From NCBI GenBank assembly GCA_913055795.1, contig CAJXLA010000003.1, positions 1 to 64,000 of the forward strand: a DNA stretch of 64,000 nt, written 5' to 3'. A model generated the notes under the pieces. That model did no database searches. It was not told where the DNA came from and saw only the letters and a list, made by a program, of their open reading frames with translations. The translations under genes were made by a program, and so were the position numbers. Below are positions 55,798 through 64,000 of this stretch, one piece after another (within the stretch, counting starts at the first letter, position 1; every line of letters starts with the position of its first letter). This DNA comes from an uncultured Alcanivorax sp. Its GTDB lineage: Bacteria; Pseudomonadota; Gammaproteobacteria; Pseudomonadales; Alcanivoracaceae.

Positions 55798-57755
55798 TCC
55801 GCAAGGTGCTTATTGCCAATCGGGGCGAAATCGCACGCCGGGTTCTGCGCACCTGCCGCGAACAGGGGCTGGCGACGGTGGCGGTGTATTCCGATGGGGA
55901 TGAACAGCTGCCCCATGTGCGCGAAGCCGACGAGGCGGTCCGGCTGGGTCCGGCCCGCGCCGCCGAAAGCTACCTGGATACCGACCGGATCCTGGCGGCC
56001 GCCCGGGATACCGGCGCGGACGCCATCCATCCCGGCTATGGTTTTCTCTCGGAGAACGCGGATTTCGTGGAGGCCTGTCAGCAGGCGGGGCTCATCTTCG
56101 TGGGCCCGCCGGCCCGCGCAATCCGGCTCATGGGCGACAAGGCCGAGGCCCGCCGGCGCATGGCGGACAGCGGCGTCCCCGTGTTGCCGGGCATGGATCA
56201 GCCGCAGGCCGACGACGCCAGCCTGCGCGACGCCGCCGGCGAAGTCGGCTATCCCCTGCTGATCAAGGCCGTGGCGGGTGGCGGCGGCAAGGGCATGCGG
56301 ATCGTGCATGACGCCGAGTCCTTCGATACCGAGCTGGCCGCCGCGCGCCGGGAGGCTCGGGGCGCATTCGGGGATGAGCGCATGCTGCTGGAGCGCTATC
56401 TGCCCAGTGCCCGCCACGTGGAAGTCCAGGTCTTCATGGACCGTCAGGGACAGGCGGTGCATCTGTATGAGCGTGACTGCTCCGTACAGCGCCGGCACCA
56501 GAAAATCATCGAGGAGGCCCCGGCGCCAGGCTTGTCCCATGAGCAGCGCGAGGCCATGGGCGCGGCGGCGGTACGCGCCGCCGAGGCCATCGGCTATGAA
56601 GGCGCGGGCACGGTGGAGTTCCTGTTGGCCCCGGACGGCGAGTTCTTCTTCATGGAGATGAATACCCGGCTACAGGTGGAACATCCGGTCACCGAGCTGA
56701 TCACCGGCCAGGACCTGGTGGCCTGGCAATTGCGGGTGGCGGACGGCCTCGCCCTGCCCCTGGATCAGGGCGAGATCCCGCTGGAAGGTGCCGCCATGGA
56801 AGTGCGGGTCTATGCCGAGGATCCGGCCCGGGGTTTTCTGCCTTCAGCGGGCACCCTGACGCGCGCCGATTGGCCTCGCGCGCACGCGCGCGTGGATACC
56901 GGTTTCGAGCAGGGCGATACCGTCTCGGATCACTATGACCCCATGGTGGCCAAGATCATTGCCCATGGCGGCGACCGGGCCGGTGCGCGGCGGCAGCTCG
57001 GCCGGGCCTTGCGGCAGACCCGGCTTACCGGCATCCGGCACAATCTGGACTTTCTGCTGCGGGTGCTGGAAAGCGAGCCCTTTGCGGCCGCGCAGCTGGA
57101 TACGCGGCTGCTCGAGCTCCATGGCGAGCTGCTGGACGTACCGGAACCGGAGCCGAAGCTCCTGCTCGCGGCCGCGGCCCTGAGCGAACAACGCCGGCGC
57201 CAGGGTCCGGAAACGGATCCCTGGTCCTCGCTGACCGGGTGGCGGCCGCTGGGCGAACGGCGCTTTACACTGCGACTGGCGCTGGAAGACGACACGCATC
57301 TGGTCTCGCTGGTCACGCGGAACGACGGTCACTGGCTCGACATTGACGGCGAGGCCCATGCATTCGGCCATCGGACCACCGAGGGACTGGACCGGATCGA
57401 AGTGGCTGATCAGCGGCTGGTCTTTACCAGCGCCCCGACATCGACGGGGACGGTGATCTTTGTCGATGCCCGACCCTGGGCGGTGGCGGTGGATCCGCCG
57501 CTGGAACAGCTGGAAAGCGATGACCGCGGGGACACGCCCTTTGTCGCCCCCATGAGCGGTACCGTGGTGAGCTGCCATGTGGACGCCGGCGAGACCGTGG
57601 ACACCGGTCAGGCGGTGATCACACTGGAAGCCATGAAAATGGAAAACACCCTCCATGCCCCCGGCCCGGGCACGGTAACGGCACTACCCTTCGGCGAGGG
57701 CGACAGTGTCCGCGAAGGCGATTTGCTGGTGGAATTTGAAGCGGAGGCGCAATGA
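55794..57755 (+). CDS. liuD: Methylcrotonoyl-CoA carboxylase biotin-containing (alpha) subunit
   Basis: Biotin carboxylase IRKVLIANRGEIARRV; HPGYGFLSENADF; biotinyl motif EAMKMENTL. Confidence 0.95.
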   Translation: MIRKVLIANRGEIARRVLRTCREQGLATVAVYSDGDEQLPHVREADEAVRLGPARAAESYLDTDRILAAARDTGADAIHPGYGFLSENADFVEACQQAGLIFVGPPARAIRLMGDKAEARRRMADSGVPVLPGMDQPQADDASLRDAAGEVGYPLLIKAVAGGGGKGMRIVHDAESFDTELAAARREARGAFGDERMLLERYLPSARHVEVQVFMDRQGQAVHLYERDCSVQRRHQKIIEEAPAPGLSHEQREAMGAAAVRAAEAIGYEGAGTVEFLLAPDGEFFFMEMNTRLQVEHPVTELITGQDLVAWQLRVADGLALPLDQGEIPLEGAAMEVRVYAEDPARGFLPSAGTLTRADWPRAHARVDTGFEQGDTVSDHYDPMVAKIIAHGGDRAGARRQLGRALRQTRLTGIRHNLDFLLRVLESEPFAAAQLDTRLLELHGELLDVPEPEPKLLLAAAALSEQRRRQGPETDPWSSLTGWRPLGERRFTLRLALEDDTHLVSLVTRNDGHWLDIDGEAHAFGHRTTEGLDRIEVADQRLVFTSAPTSTGTVIFVDARPWAVAVDPPLEQLESDDRGDTPFVAPMSGTVVSCHVDAGETVDTGQAVITLEAMKMENTLHAPGPGTVTALPFGEGDSVREGDLLVEFEAEAQ

Positions 57756-59692
57756 CTGAACTGCTCTGGAGTCCGGACGAAAGCCGTATCGCCAACGCGA
57801 AGATGAGCGCGTTTCGCTCGGCGGCGGAGCAAGTCAGCGGCCGCGATCTGACGCGCTATGCGGATCTGCACCAATGGTCGGTGGAGCATCCGGAACATTT
57901 CTGGCGTCTTGTCCTGGATTTCTGCGGCCTGACCTATGAGGGCGCGCCCGAGCCGGTCCAGGTGCCGGCGGAACGTTTCGAGGACACGAGCTGGTTTCCT
58001 GAAATACGCCTGAATTTCGCGGAAAACCTGCTGCAACGCCGCGATTCCGGCACAGCCGTGGTGGCAATCCAGGAAAACGGCGACCGCCAGAGCCTTGGCT
58101 GGCATGATCTCTATATCGCCGCCGGCCAGGTGGCCGCCCAGTTGCACGATGCGGGCATCCGGCCCGGCGACCGGGTAGCCGGCTATCTGCCCAACCGCAT
58201 CGAGACCCTGGTAGCCGCGCTGGGGGCGGCCTGGATCGGCGCCGTCTGGTCGTCGTGCTCGCCGGATTTCGGCGTTCAGGGTGTGCTGGACCGTTTCGGC
58301 CAGATTGAACCCCGGGTGCTCTTCGTCTGCAGCGGCTACCACTACAACGGCCACTGGATCGACATGGCCGAACGGGTCGACGCCGTGCGCGCGGAACTGC
58401 AGCCGGAACTCATGGTGCAGATTCCGGCGGGTGAACCGGAGCTGCCCGGCGCGCTGGACTGGCGCCAGTGGCTCGACGGCGCGGGCCAGCCACCGGCCAT
58501 GGCGCGGCTGCCCTTTGATCATCCGCTCTACATCCTCTATTCCTCCGGCACCACGGGCCGGCCCAAGTGTATCGTGCACGGCGCCGGCGGCACCCTCGTC
58601 CAGCACGCCAAGGAGCTGCAACTTCACACGGATCTGCACAGCGAGGACTGCTTTTTCTACTTTACCACCTGTGGCTGGATGATGTGGAACTGGCTGGTGT
58701 CCGGCCTGCAGACCGGTGCCACCCTGGTGCTCTATGACGGCAGCCCGGCGTATCCGGACATTACACGCCTGCTGGATCTGGTGGACGCCGAAGGCATTAC
58801 CCACTTCGGCACCTCGGCGAAATTCATTCAGGCGCTGGAGAAAAACGGCGCACAGCCCATCAAAAGCCATGATCTGAGCAGTCTGCGCACCCTGCTGTCC
58901 ACCGGCTCGCCCCTGCTGCACGAAAGCTATGACTACATCTATGAGCAGATCAAGTCCGACATCCTGGTGAGCTCCATTTCCGGCGGCACGGATATCGTGT
59001 CCTGTTTCGCCCTGGGCCATCCCCTGCTCCCCGTCTATCGGGGCGAACTCCAGTGTCCCGGGCTTGGCATGGACGTGGCCGTTTTCAATGAGCACGGCGA
59101 GAGCGTGGAAGGTGAAAAAGGGGAGCTCGTCTGCCGACGGCCCTTCCCCTGCGCACCGGTCTATTTCTGGAACGATCCGGGCAATCAGCGCTTCCATCGC
59201 GCTTACTTCTCCACCTTCGACAATATCTGGGCCCATGGCGACTATGCCGAAGTCGTCCGCCACCAAGACCATCGCGGCCTGGTCATTCACGGACGCTCCG
59301 ACGCGGTGCTCAACCCCGGCGGTGTGCGTATCGGCACGGCCGAGATCTATCGCCAGGTGGAGACCCTGCCCGAAATCCGCGAAAGCATTGTGGTGGGTCA
59401 GCAATGGCACGGCGATGTCCGGGTGGTGCTCTTCGTCGTCCCCCAACCGGACGTCGAACTCGACGATGCGCTGCGCGAACGGATCCGCTCGACGATCCGC
59501 GAAGGCGCCAGTCCCCGGCATGTGCCCGCGCGCATCCTGGACGTACCGGAAATTCCACGGACCATCAGCGGCAAACTCGTGGAGCTCGCCGTGCGCCAGG
59601 TCATCCATGGTGAAACCGTGGACAACCGCAATGCTCTGGCGAACCCCGAAGCGCTGGACTGGTTCGCTAATCGGGACGAGCTCAGGCAGTAA
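57752..59692 (+). CDS. Acetoacetate--CoA ligase
   Basis: AMP-binding YILYSSGTTGRPKCIVHGAGG; WFPEIRLNFAENLL; FFYFTTCGWMMWNW. Confidence 0.93.
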   Translation: MTELLWSPDESRIANAKMSAFRSAAEQVSGRDLTRYADLHQWSVEHPEHFWRLVLDFCGLTYEGAPEPVQVPAERFEDTSWFPEIRLNFAENLLQRRDSGTAVVAIQENGDRQSLGWHDLYIAAGQVAAQLHDAGIRPGDRVAGYLPNRIETLVAALGAAWIGAVWSSCSPDFGVQGVLDRFGQIEPRVLFVCSGYHYNGHWIDMAERVDAVRAELQPELMVQIPAGEPELPGALDWRQWLDGAGQPPAMARLPFDHPLYILYSSGTTGRPKCIVHGAGGTLVQHAKELQLHTDLHSEDCFFYFTTCGWMMWNWLVSGLQTGATLVLYDGSPAYPDITRLLDLVDAEGITHFGTSAKFIQALEKNGAQPIKSHDLSSLRTLLSTGSPLLHESYDYIYEQIKSDILVSSISGGTDIVSCFALGHPLLPVYRGELQCPGLGMDVAVFNEHGESVEGEKGELVCRRPFPCAPVYFWNDPGNQRFHRAYFSTFDNIWAHGDYAEVVRHQDHRGLVIHGRSDAVLNPGGVRIGTAEIYRQVETLPEIRESIVVGQQWHGDVRVVLFVVPQPDVELDDALRERIRSTIREGASPRHVPARILDVPEIPRTISGKLVELAVRQVIHGETVDNRNALANPEALDWFANRDELRQ

Positions 59693-59815
59693 AAGCCCTC
59701 CCCTGGCGTTGTACGCTCGTGCCGTCACCGCCTTACAAAAGGGTCACATTTACGAATTGACGCCGCCCGACAAAAAAGCAACATAGTAGGAAGTTATGTC
59801 CAATTCTTTATTCTG

Positions 59816-61105
59816 ATGCTGAAAACAAAGCCCCAAATGCAACAACTTGCATATGCGCTCGTGCTCTGCATGGGGCTGATTCTTGCCAGTGGCGCCCGTG
59901 GGCAGATACTCCAGATTCCCGCGGACAAGCTGGCCGACCTTGTGGGCGAGCCCAGCAGCCCCTACAGTTTTTTTGCCGTCCAGGACGGCGAGCTCGAGCC
60001 CGTACCCCATCAATGGATGCGTTTCAGCACAGCCGGTTATCCGGCTTTCACCAGTGATCCGCAAACCGAACGCCAACCTCATGACGGCCAGATCCGCAGC
60101 GCGGATCGCTTGCTCTTGCGTCGGGAAGACGGGGGGCCACCGCTGCGTGACACACCTCGAATGGGCAACCTGGTGGGAGAACTGGTAGTAGACTATCCCG
60201 ATGACACCCTGGTGTTCTATGTGATGAAGAACGCCTACCGTCAGGCCACCAAACGTTATGTGAAGTTCGATCGCGATCAGATGGTCATCAAGTCGACGGA
60301 CTATTCGTTGAGCATGGCGCCGGACAATATGCTGATCTGGCGCGATTTCCACTATCGCGGTTACGAGCAGCCTTCCGGCGAACGTCAAAGCATTCTCGAT
60401 TCCCTCAAAATCCGCATGGGCGCGGGGTTGTTCACCCGGGACAATCGAATAACCATGACCAACCGGAATCTCGACCCGACCATCGAGAGCATGGTGCGCG
60501 GCCCCCTGGCCTGGGCCCTTCATGCCACCACCCGCGTCAAGGTCGCGGGCGTCACCGTGCTCAAGATCAATAACTATTTTCTCATCATGCCCACCCAGAC
60601 CGATATTCACAGTCGCTTTACCCTGCCCGGCGTGGCTCGCACCGTGATCAACAATCCGTCGCTGTCGATCTCGCTGGACGGCAACAAACTGCTGGGCGGC
60701 AAGCTGAAAACGAGCTGGACCGGCGAACGCATGGCCGAGGTGGACGGACGTGTCTCCGGCGAAGAAGAACAGATGCGCGGCGCTCCCCTGGAAAAGGATA
60801 ACTGGATCTGGTTCAGCAGCGGCCGCGGCTTCGATGTGCTGGCCCGCCTGGCCTTCCGCGATGGTGCCTCCGTGCCCGCTCATCTGCTCTATCAGGATAG
60901 CCTGAAAAAGACCAACAAACCGGAACGCTTTCCCGGCCAGCTGCCTAATGTGGGCTTTACCATGAATGAACTGCCTATCGGGGAGGAATTCTATTTCCTG
61001 ACGCGGCTATATTTCAGCGGCGACAGCGAGGGCATGGATGCGCGCCGGTATGCGGATCACATCCTGACCGACCCCGAAATCCTGTTTCAGACCACCTCCG
61101 AGTGA
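59816..61105 (+). CDS. Hypothetical secreted protein
   Basis: N-terminal signal peptide (LAYALVLCMGLILASGARG); no recognised domain. Confidence 0.7.
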   Translation: MLKTKPQMQQLAYALVLCMGLILASGARGQILQIPADKLADLVGEPSSPYSFFAVQDGELEPVPHQWMRFSTAGYPAFTSDPQTERQPHDGQIRSADRLLLRREDGGPPLRDTPRMGNLVGELVVDYPDDTLVFYVMKNAYRQATKRYVKFDRDQMVIKSTDYSLSMAPDNMLIWRDFHYRGYEQPSGERQSILDSLKIRMGAGLFTRDNRITMTNRNLDPTIESMVRGPLAWALHATTRVKVAGVTVLKINNYFLIMPTQTDIHSRFTLPGVARTVINNPSLSISLDGNKLLGGKLKTSWTGERMAEVDGRVSGEEEQMRGAPLEKDNWIWFSSGRGFDVLARLAFRDGASVPAHLLYQDSLKKTNKPERFPGQLPNVGFTMNELPIGEEFYFLTRLYFSGDSEGMDARRYADHILTDPEILFQTTSE

Positions 61106-61154
61106 CGGTTCCGGGCTCCGCGCGTAACGTCTCACATCACAAGCGGGGTGCTGA

Positions 61155-62765
61155 TCAGGCGCTGTTGCCCTGAATAAAGAGCCCGTCGCGACGCTCCAGA
61201 ATGCGGTTGGCGATGTGCTTGGCCACCACCTGGACGGTCCACTGCGGCGGCGCCGGCATGGGTTCGGGGAAAAGGCTGCCGTCAGCCACGAACAACCCCT
61301 TGGTCTCGTGGCATTCCCCGTCCGGATCCACCACGGCGGCGTACTTGTCGAGTCCCATCCGGCAGGTCCCCTGAGCGCTGAACGAATTCATGCGGAAGGT
61401 ATACATGCCGTTCAGCCCGTAATCCACCTGATCCAGGGTCTGATCCAGGTCGAACACCGAATCCACCGCCAGGTGCTGATAGGTGGGCAGATAGACCCGG
61501 CTTGCTCCGGCGGAAAAGAAAATCCGCGCGGCCAGTGCGGCCGTGCGCTTCACATTCTCGAATTCGGAACGGCCGGGATTCCACTTGATCTTCTTGCTGC
61601 CGTTCACGGCGTCGCCTTCCCATTGCACCTCACCATTGCCCTCGTCAATGGAAAACGCGTTGAGCGCCGCCATGCGCTTGTACTTCTTCATGAAGTCAAT
61701 GTGGTCCTGACCGGCCCCGAGATAGCCCTGGGCCAGCATCTGCTCGGGTTCTGCCAACCCGGAATAGAAGAAATAGCCATCGGTATCGAAAAACTCATCC
61801 ACCTGCACGCCCACCAGGGCGCCACGGAAAGCATGCAGGTCTTCGGGGAATTCCGCCAGTGCCTGCGTAAACGGTTGCACCGCCAGGTTCTTGCCCAGCT
61901 GCCCGCTGGGATCGCTGATCTGGCTGCGCTGCAACAGCATGGGCGTTTGAATGGCACCACCGGCGACCACCACCACCTCGGCGTCCACCGCCATGCGGGC
62001 CACCTCACTACCGCTATCCGGATCCATGACCACTGCGTCCACGCCTGTGGCCCGGCCGCTGCGCGTGCGCACTTGCGTCACCTGGGTGTCGGCGAACATG
62101 CGTGCCCCGTACGCCGACGCCCAGGGCAGATGCGTCACCAGCGCGGACATCTTGCGATCCGAAGGGCAGCCGGCCAGGCAATGCCCGGTCAACGCGCAGC
62201 GTTTGACGTTGCGAGTCACCGGCTGCCAGGAAAAGCCCATGCGCTCACAGCCCTGAATGACCTTGTGCGCACAGGCGTTGATTTCGTGCGACTCGTTCAC
62301 GTGAACCTGCTGTTCCTGGCCTACCTGATTGAAATACGGAGCCAGTTTTTCCGGCGCCAGATCAGCCAGGCCGTGATTGTCCACCCAGCGCTGAAAAACC
62401 CAGTCGGGCGGGTGCTGCATGACACAGCCGCCAATCACGGTGGAGCCGCCCATGCACTGACCTTCGGCGAACACCACATCGGCGGAGGTATTGACCTGCC
62501 CGGCCTGATCACGCCAGATCAGTTGCATGGAATCACCAAGATGCTCGGTGAACCGGGAGCTGGGATAATACCGCCCGCTTTCGAGTACCAGCACATCCAG
62601 CCCGGCCTTGGCCAGTTCATAGGCGGCGACGGACCCGCCTCCGCCCGAACCGACAATGACCACGTCGGCACGCAACCGGAATTTCTTGCCCAAAGACGGA
62701 TCCGCGGCTACATCCTTGGCCTGGGTAACCGGAACGCCATCACGGGGTACATTGACATTTCTCAT
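61155..62765 (-). CDS. GMC family oxidoreductase
   Basis: DVVIVGSGGGGSVAAYELAKAGLDVLVLESG; FAEGQCMGGSTVIGG; C-terminal FSAQGTCRMG...DGSLFPEPMPAPPQWTVQVVAKHIANRI. Confidence 0.92.
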   Translation of the reverse strand: MRNVNVPRDGVPVTQAKDVAADPSLGKKFRLRADVVIVGSGGGGSVAAYELAKAGLDVLVLESGRYYPSSRFTEHLGDSMQLIWRDQAGQVNTSADVVFAEGQCMGGSTVIGGCVMQHPPDWVFQRWVDNHGLADLAPEKLAPYFNQVGQEQQVHVNESHEINACAHKVIQGCERMGFSWQPVTRNVKRCALTGHCLAGCPSDRKMSALVTHLPWASAYGARMFADTQVTQVRTRSGRATGVDAVVMDPDSGSEVARMAVDAEVVVVAGGAIQTPMLLQRSQISDPSGQLGKNLAVQPFTQALAEFPEDLHAFRGALVGVQVDEFFDTDGYFFYSGLAEPEQMLAQGYLGAGQDHIDFMKKYKRMAALNAFSIDEGNGEVQWEGDAVNGSKKIKWNPGRSEFENVKRTAALAARIFFSAGASRVYLPTYQHLAVDSVFDLDQTLDQVDYGLNGMYTFRMNSFSAQGTCRMGLDKYAAVVDPDGECHETKGLFVADGSLFPEPMPAPPQWTVQVVAKHIANRILERRDGLFIQGNSA

Positions 62766-62780
62766 TCGGTGCTACCTCGC

Positions 62781-63377
62781 TTACGCGCGTGGTAAGGGTG
62801 CGTTCCCGAGCCGGGTGACGCCCCACTTTTCCGTAACCGGCCCCCAGTAATCCAGCGCCGGCCAGGTACGCTCGTCACGCCAGTAGTTCAGCGTGACCAC
62901 GGTCTTGAGAGTCGTGGTGAGTCCGCGCTCGAAAAAACTCGCCTGCTGCATGGACCGGATATACTCCAGCGCGTCGTCGTCGTCGAGATTGCTGAAGCGG
63001 GTAAAACTGAAACTCACCATGGGGCGGCGCTCGAAGACCCAGAGGGCCAGACCGAAGAGTTCGCGCGTCTGGGGCGGCATCTTGCCGGCCATGGAATCGA
63101 TATTGCCCAGGGTGGGCACCTCTTCGATGCTGGAGGGCAACCCCTCGGACGCCGGAATCAGCACCTCGGTCAAACGCCGCAGGGTGCGAACCTCGTTCGG
63201 CTCAAGGTGTTCATATTCCAGCGCTTCCGGGGCTTCCTTGCGGCCCAGCAAGCGCGCGCAGCCGGCGCTCAGCGCCGCGCCCGCAAGCACGGAGCCACGC
63301 AGAAAGCCGCGTCGCGACAGGGGTTCGAGACCAGCCATGAAGGACGGATGCCGGTCGGAAAAATCTTGCTGCCTCAT
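62781..63377 (-). CDS. Tat-signal protein, gluconate 2-dehydrogenase subunit 3-like
   Basis: Twin-arginine SRRGFLRG plus hydrophobic stretch and LSAGC lipobox-like motif; located between two GMC oxidoreductase genes. Confidence 0.72.
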   Translation of the reverse strand: MRQQDFSDRHPSFMAGLEPLSRRGFLRGSVLAGAALSAGCARLLGRKEAPEALEYEHLEPNEVRTLRRLTEVLIPASEGLPSSIEEVPTLGNIDSMAGKMPPQTRELFGLALWVFERRPMVSFSFTRFSNLDDDDALEYIRSMQQASFFERGLTTTLKTVVTLNYWRDERTWPALDYWGPVTEKWGVTRLGNAPLPRA

Positions 63378-63516
63378 GCCCTACTCCCGCTGGCCATGGC
63401 GGCCGGGCGTTTTCTTGTTATCAAACCGTGAGGAACACGGCTTGGTTCTTTGCAACACCAAGTCTATACAAAGAACCGCCGGGGCAAAAGCCCGCCCCCG
63501 GCCCCTTACCAGGCTG

Positions 63517-64000
63517 TTAAGCAGCTCTGTTCATATCGGCCAGCATACCGTCCGCCACCCAGTGAGCCAGGGCATAGACCGTAACCTGGGGATTAACGAT
63601 GGTCGAGGTGGGGAAAAGGCTGGCATCGGCGACATAGAGGCCCGCCACATCGTGGCTTTCTCCCCGAACATTGACCACTGAAGAGGCCGGGTCCGGGCCC
63701 ATCCGGCAACTACCCTGAGGGTGATAGGACACCAGCCGCAACGAGTTGGGTTCGTTCACCAGGCCGTCCACTACCGGATCGATTTCATCGACCGAGTTGA
63801 TCTCCAGCGGCTGATAGCTGGGGACAAAGACCTTGTCCGCGCCCGCGGCGAACTGCAGCCGGGCCGACGCCTTGATGGACTGCTGCATCGTGGGGAAGTC
63901 GGCCTCCGCTATGCGGTAATCCACCTGCTTGGTCTCCTCCTGCCAGCTGATCTCGCCCACGCTGTGATCATGAATCAGGGTCACGATGCCGGAGTAATGC
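63517..64000 (-). CDS. GMC family oxidoreductase, C-terminal part (5' end outside window)
   Basis: LVSYHPQGSCRMGPDPASSVVNVRGESHDVAGLYVADASLFPTSTIVNPQVTVYALA; no stop or convincing start before the window edge. Confidence 0.85.
   Translation of the reverse strand, partial: HYSGIVTLIHDHSVGEISWQEETKQVDYRIAEADFPTMQQSIKASARLQFAAGADKVFVPSYQPLEINSVDEIDPVVDGLVNEPNSLRLVSYHPQGSCRMGPDPASSVVNVRGESHDVAGLYVADASLFPTSTIVNPQVTVYALAHWVADGMLADMNRAA

Noticed and set aside
57608-59728. 706-aa minus-strand ORF opposite acetoacetyl-CoA synthetase
   Set aside because: Antisense shadow ORF; the plus strand encodes an unambiguous AMP-binding enzyme.

Overview
GC-rich gammaproteobacterial chromosome segment, mostly conserved core genes. 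From left to right: tRNA-Ser(TGA) and tusDCB; a minus-strand block cysG-serS-crcB-rarA-lolA-ftsK; trxB; an N-degron neighbourhood aat-bpt-infA-clpA-clpS with a cold-shock gene; icd; nudJ-like-mnmA-hflD-purB-roxA-GNAT; a TrmB-like methyltransferase, malate synthase G, ttcA, an SDR and two acyl-CoA dehydrogenases; a GGDEF gene; trhO-bolA; carboxylesterase; AraC regulator; mdh; a PI-PLC-like secreted protein; msrAB; rraA; a hybrid histidine kinase; an RND/MMPL exporter; a leucine/isovalerate operon (liuR-liuA-liuB-liuC-liuD-acetoacetyl-CoA synthetase); and a GMC oxidoreductase cluster cut by the right edge. No CRISPR array, prophage or transposase was seen. The most unusual material is non-coding. 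(1) A tandem ~150-bp repeat at the 3' end of liuA carries a second, synonymously recoded copy of the last 22 codons plus a conserved fold-back module, which looks like a mini-element that grafts onto acyl-CoA dehydrogenase 3' ends. (2) Two diverged ~300-bp intergenic copies of a repeat show covarying stems. (3) A three-copy structured repeat lies downstream of tRNA-Ser. (4) Further palindromes abut or overlap stop codons. All calls come from reading the sequence and ORF track; no database search was run.
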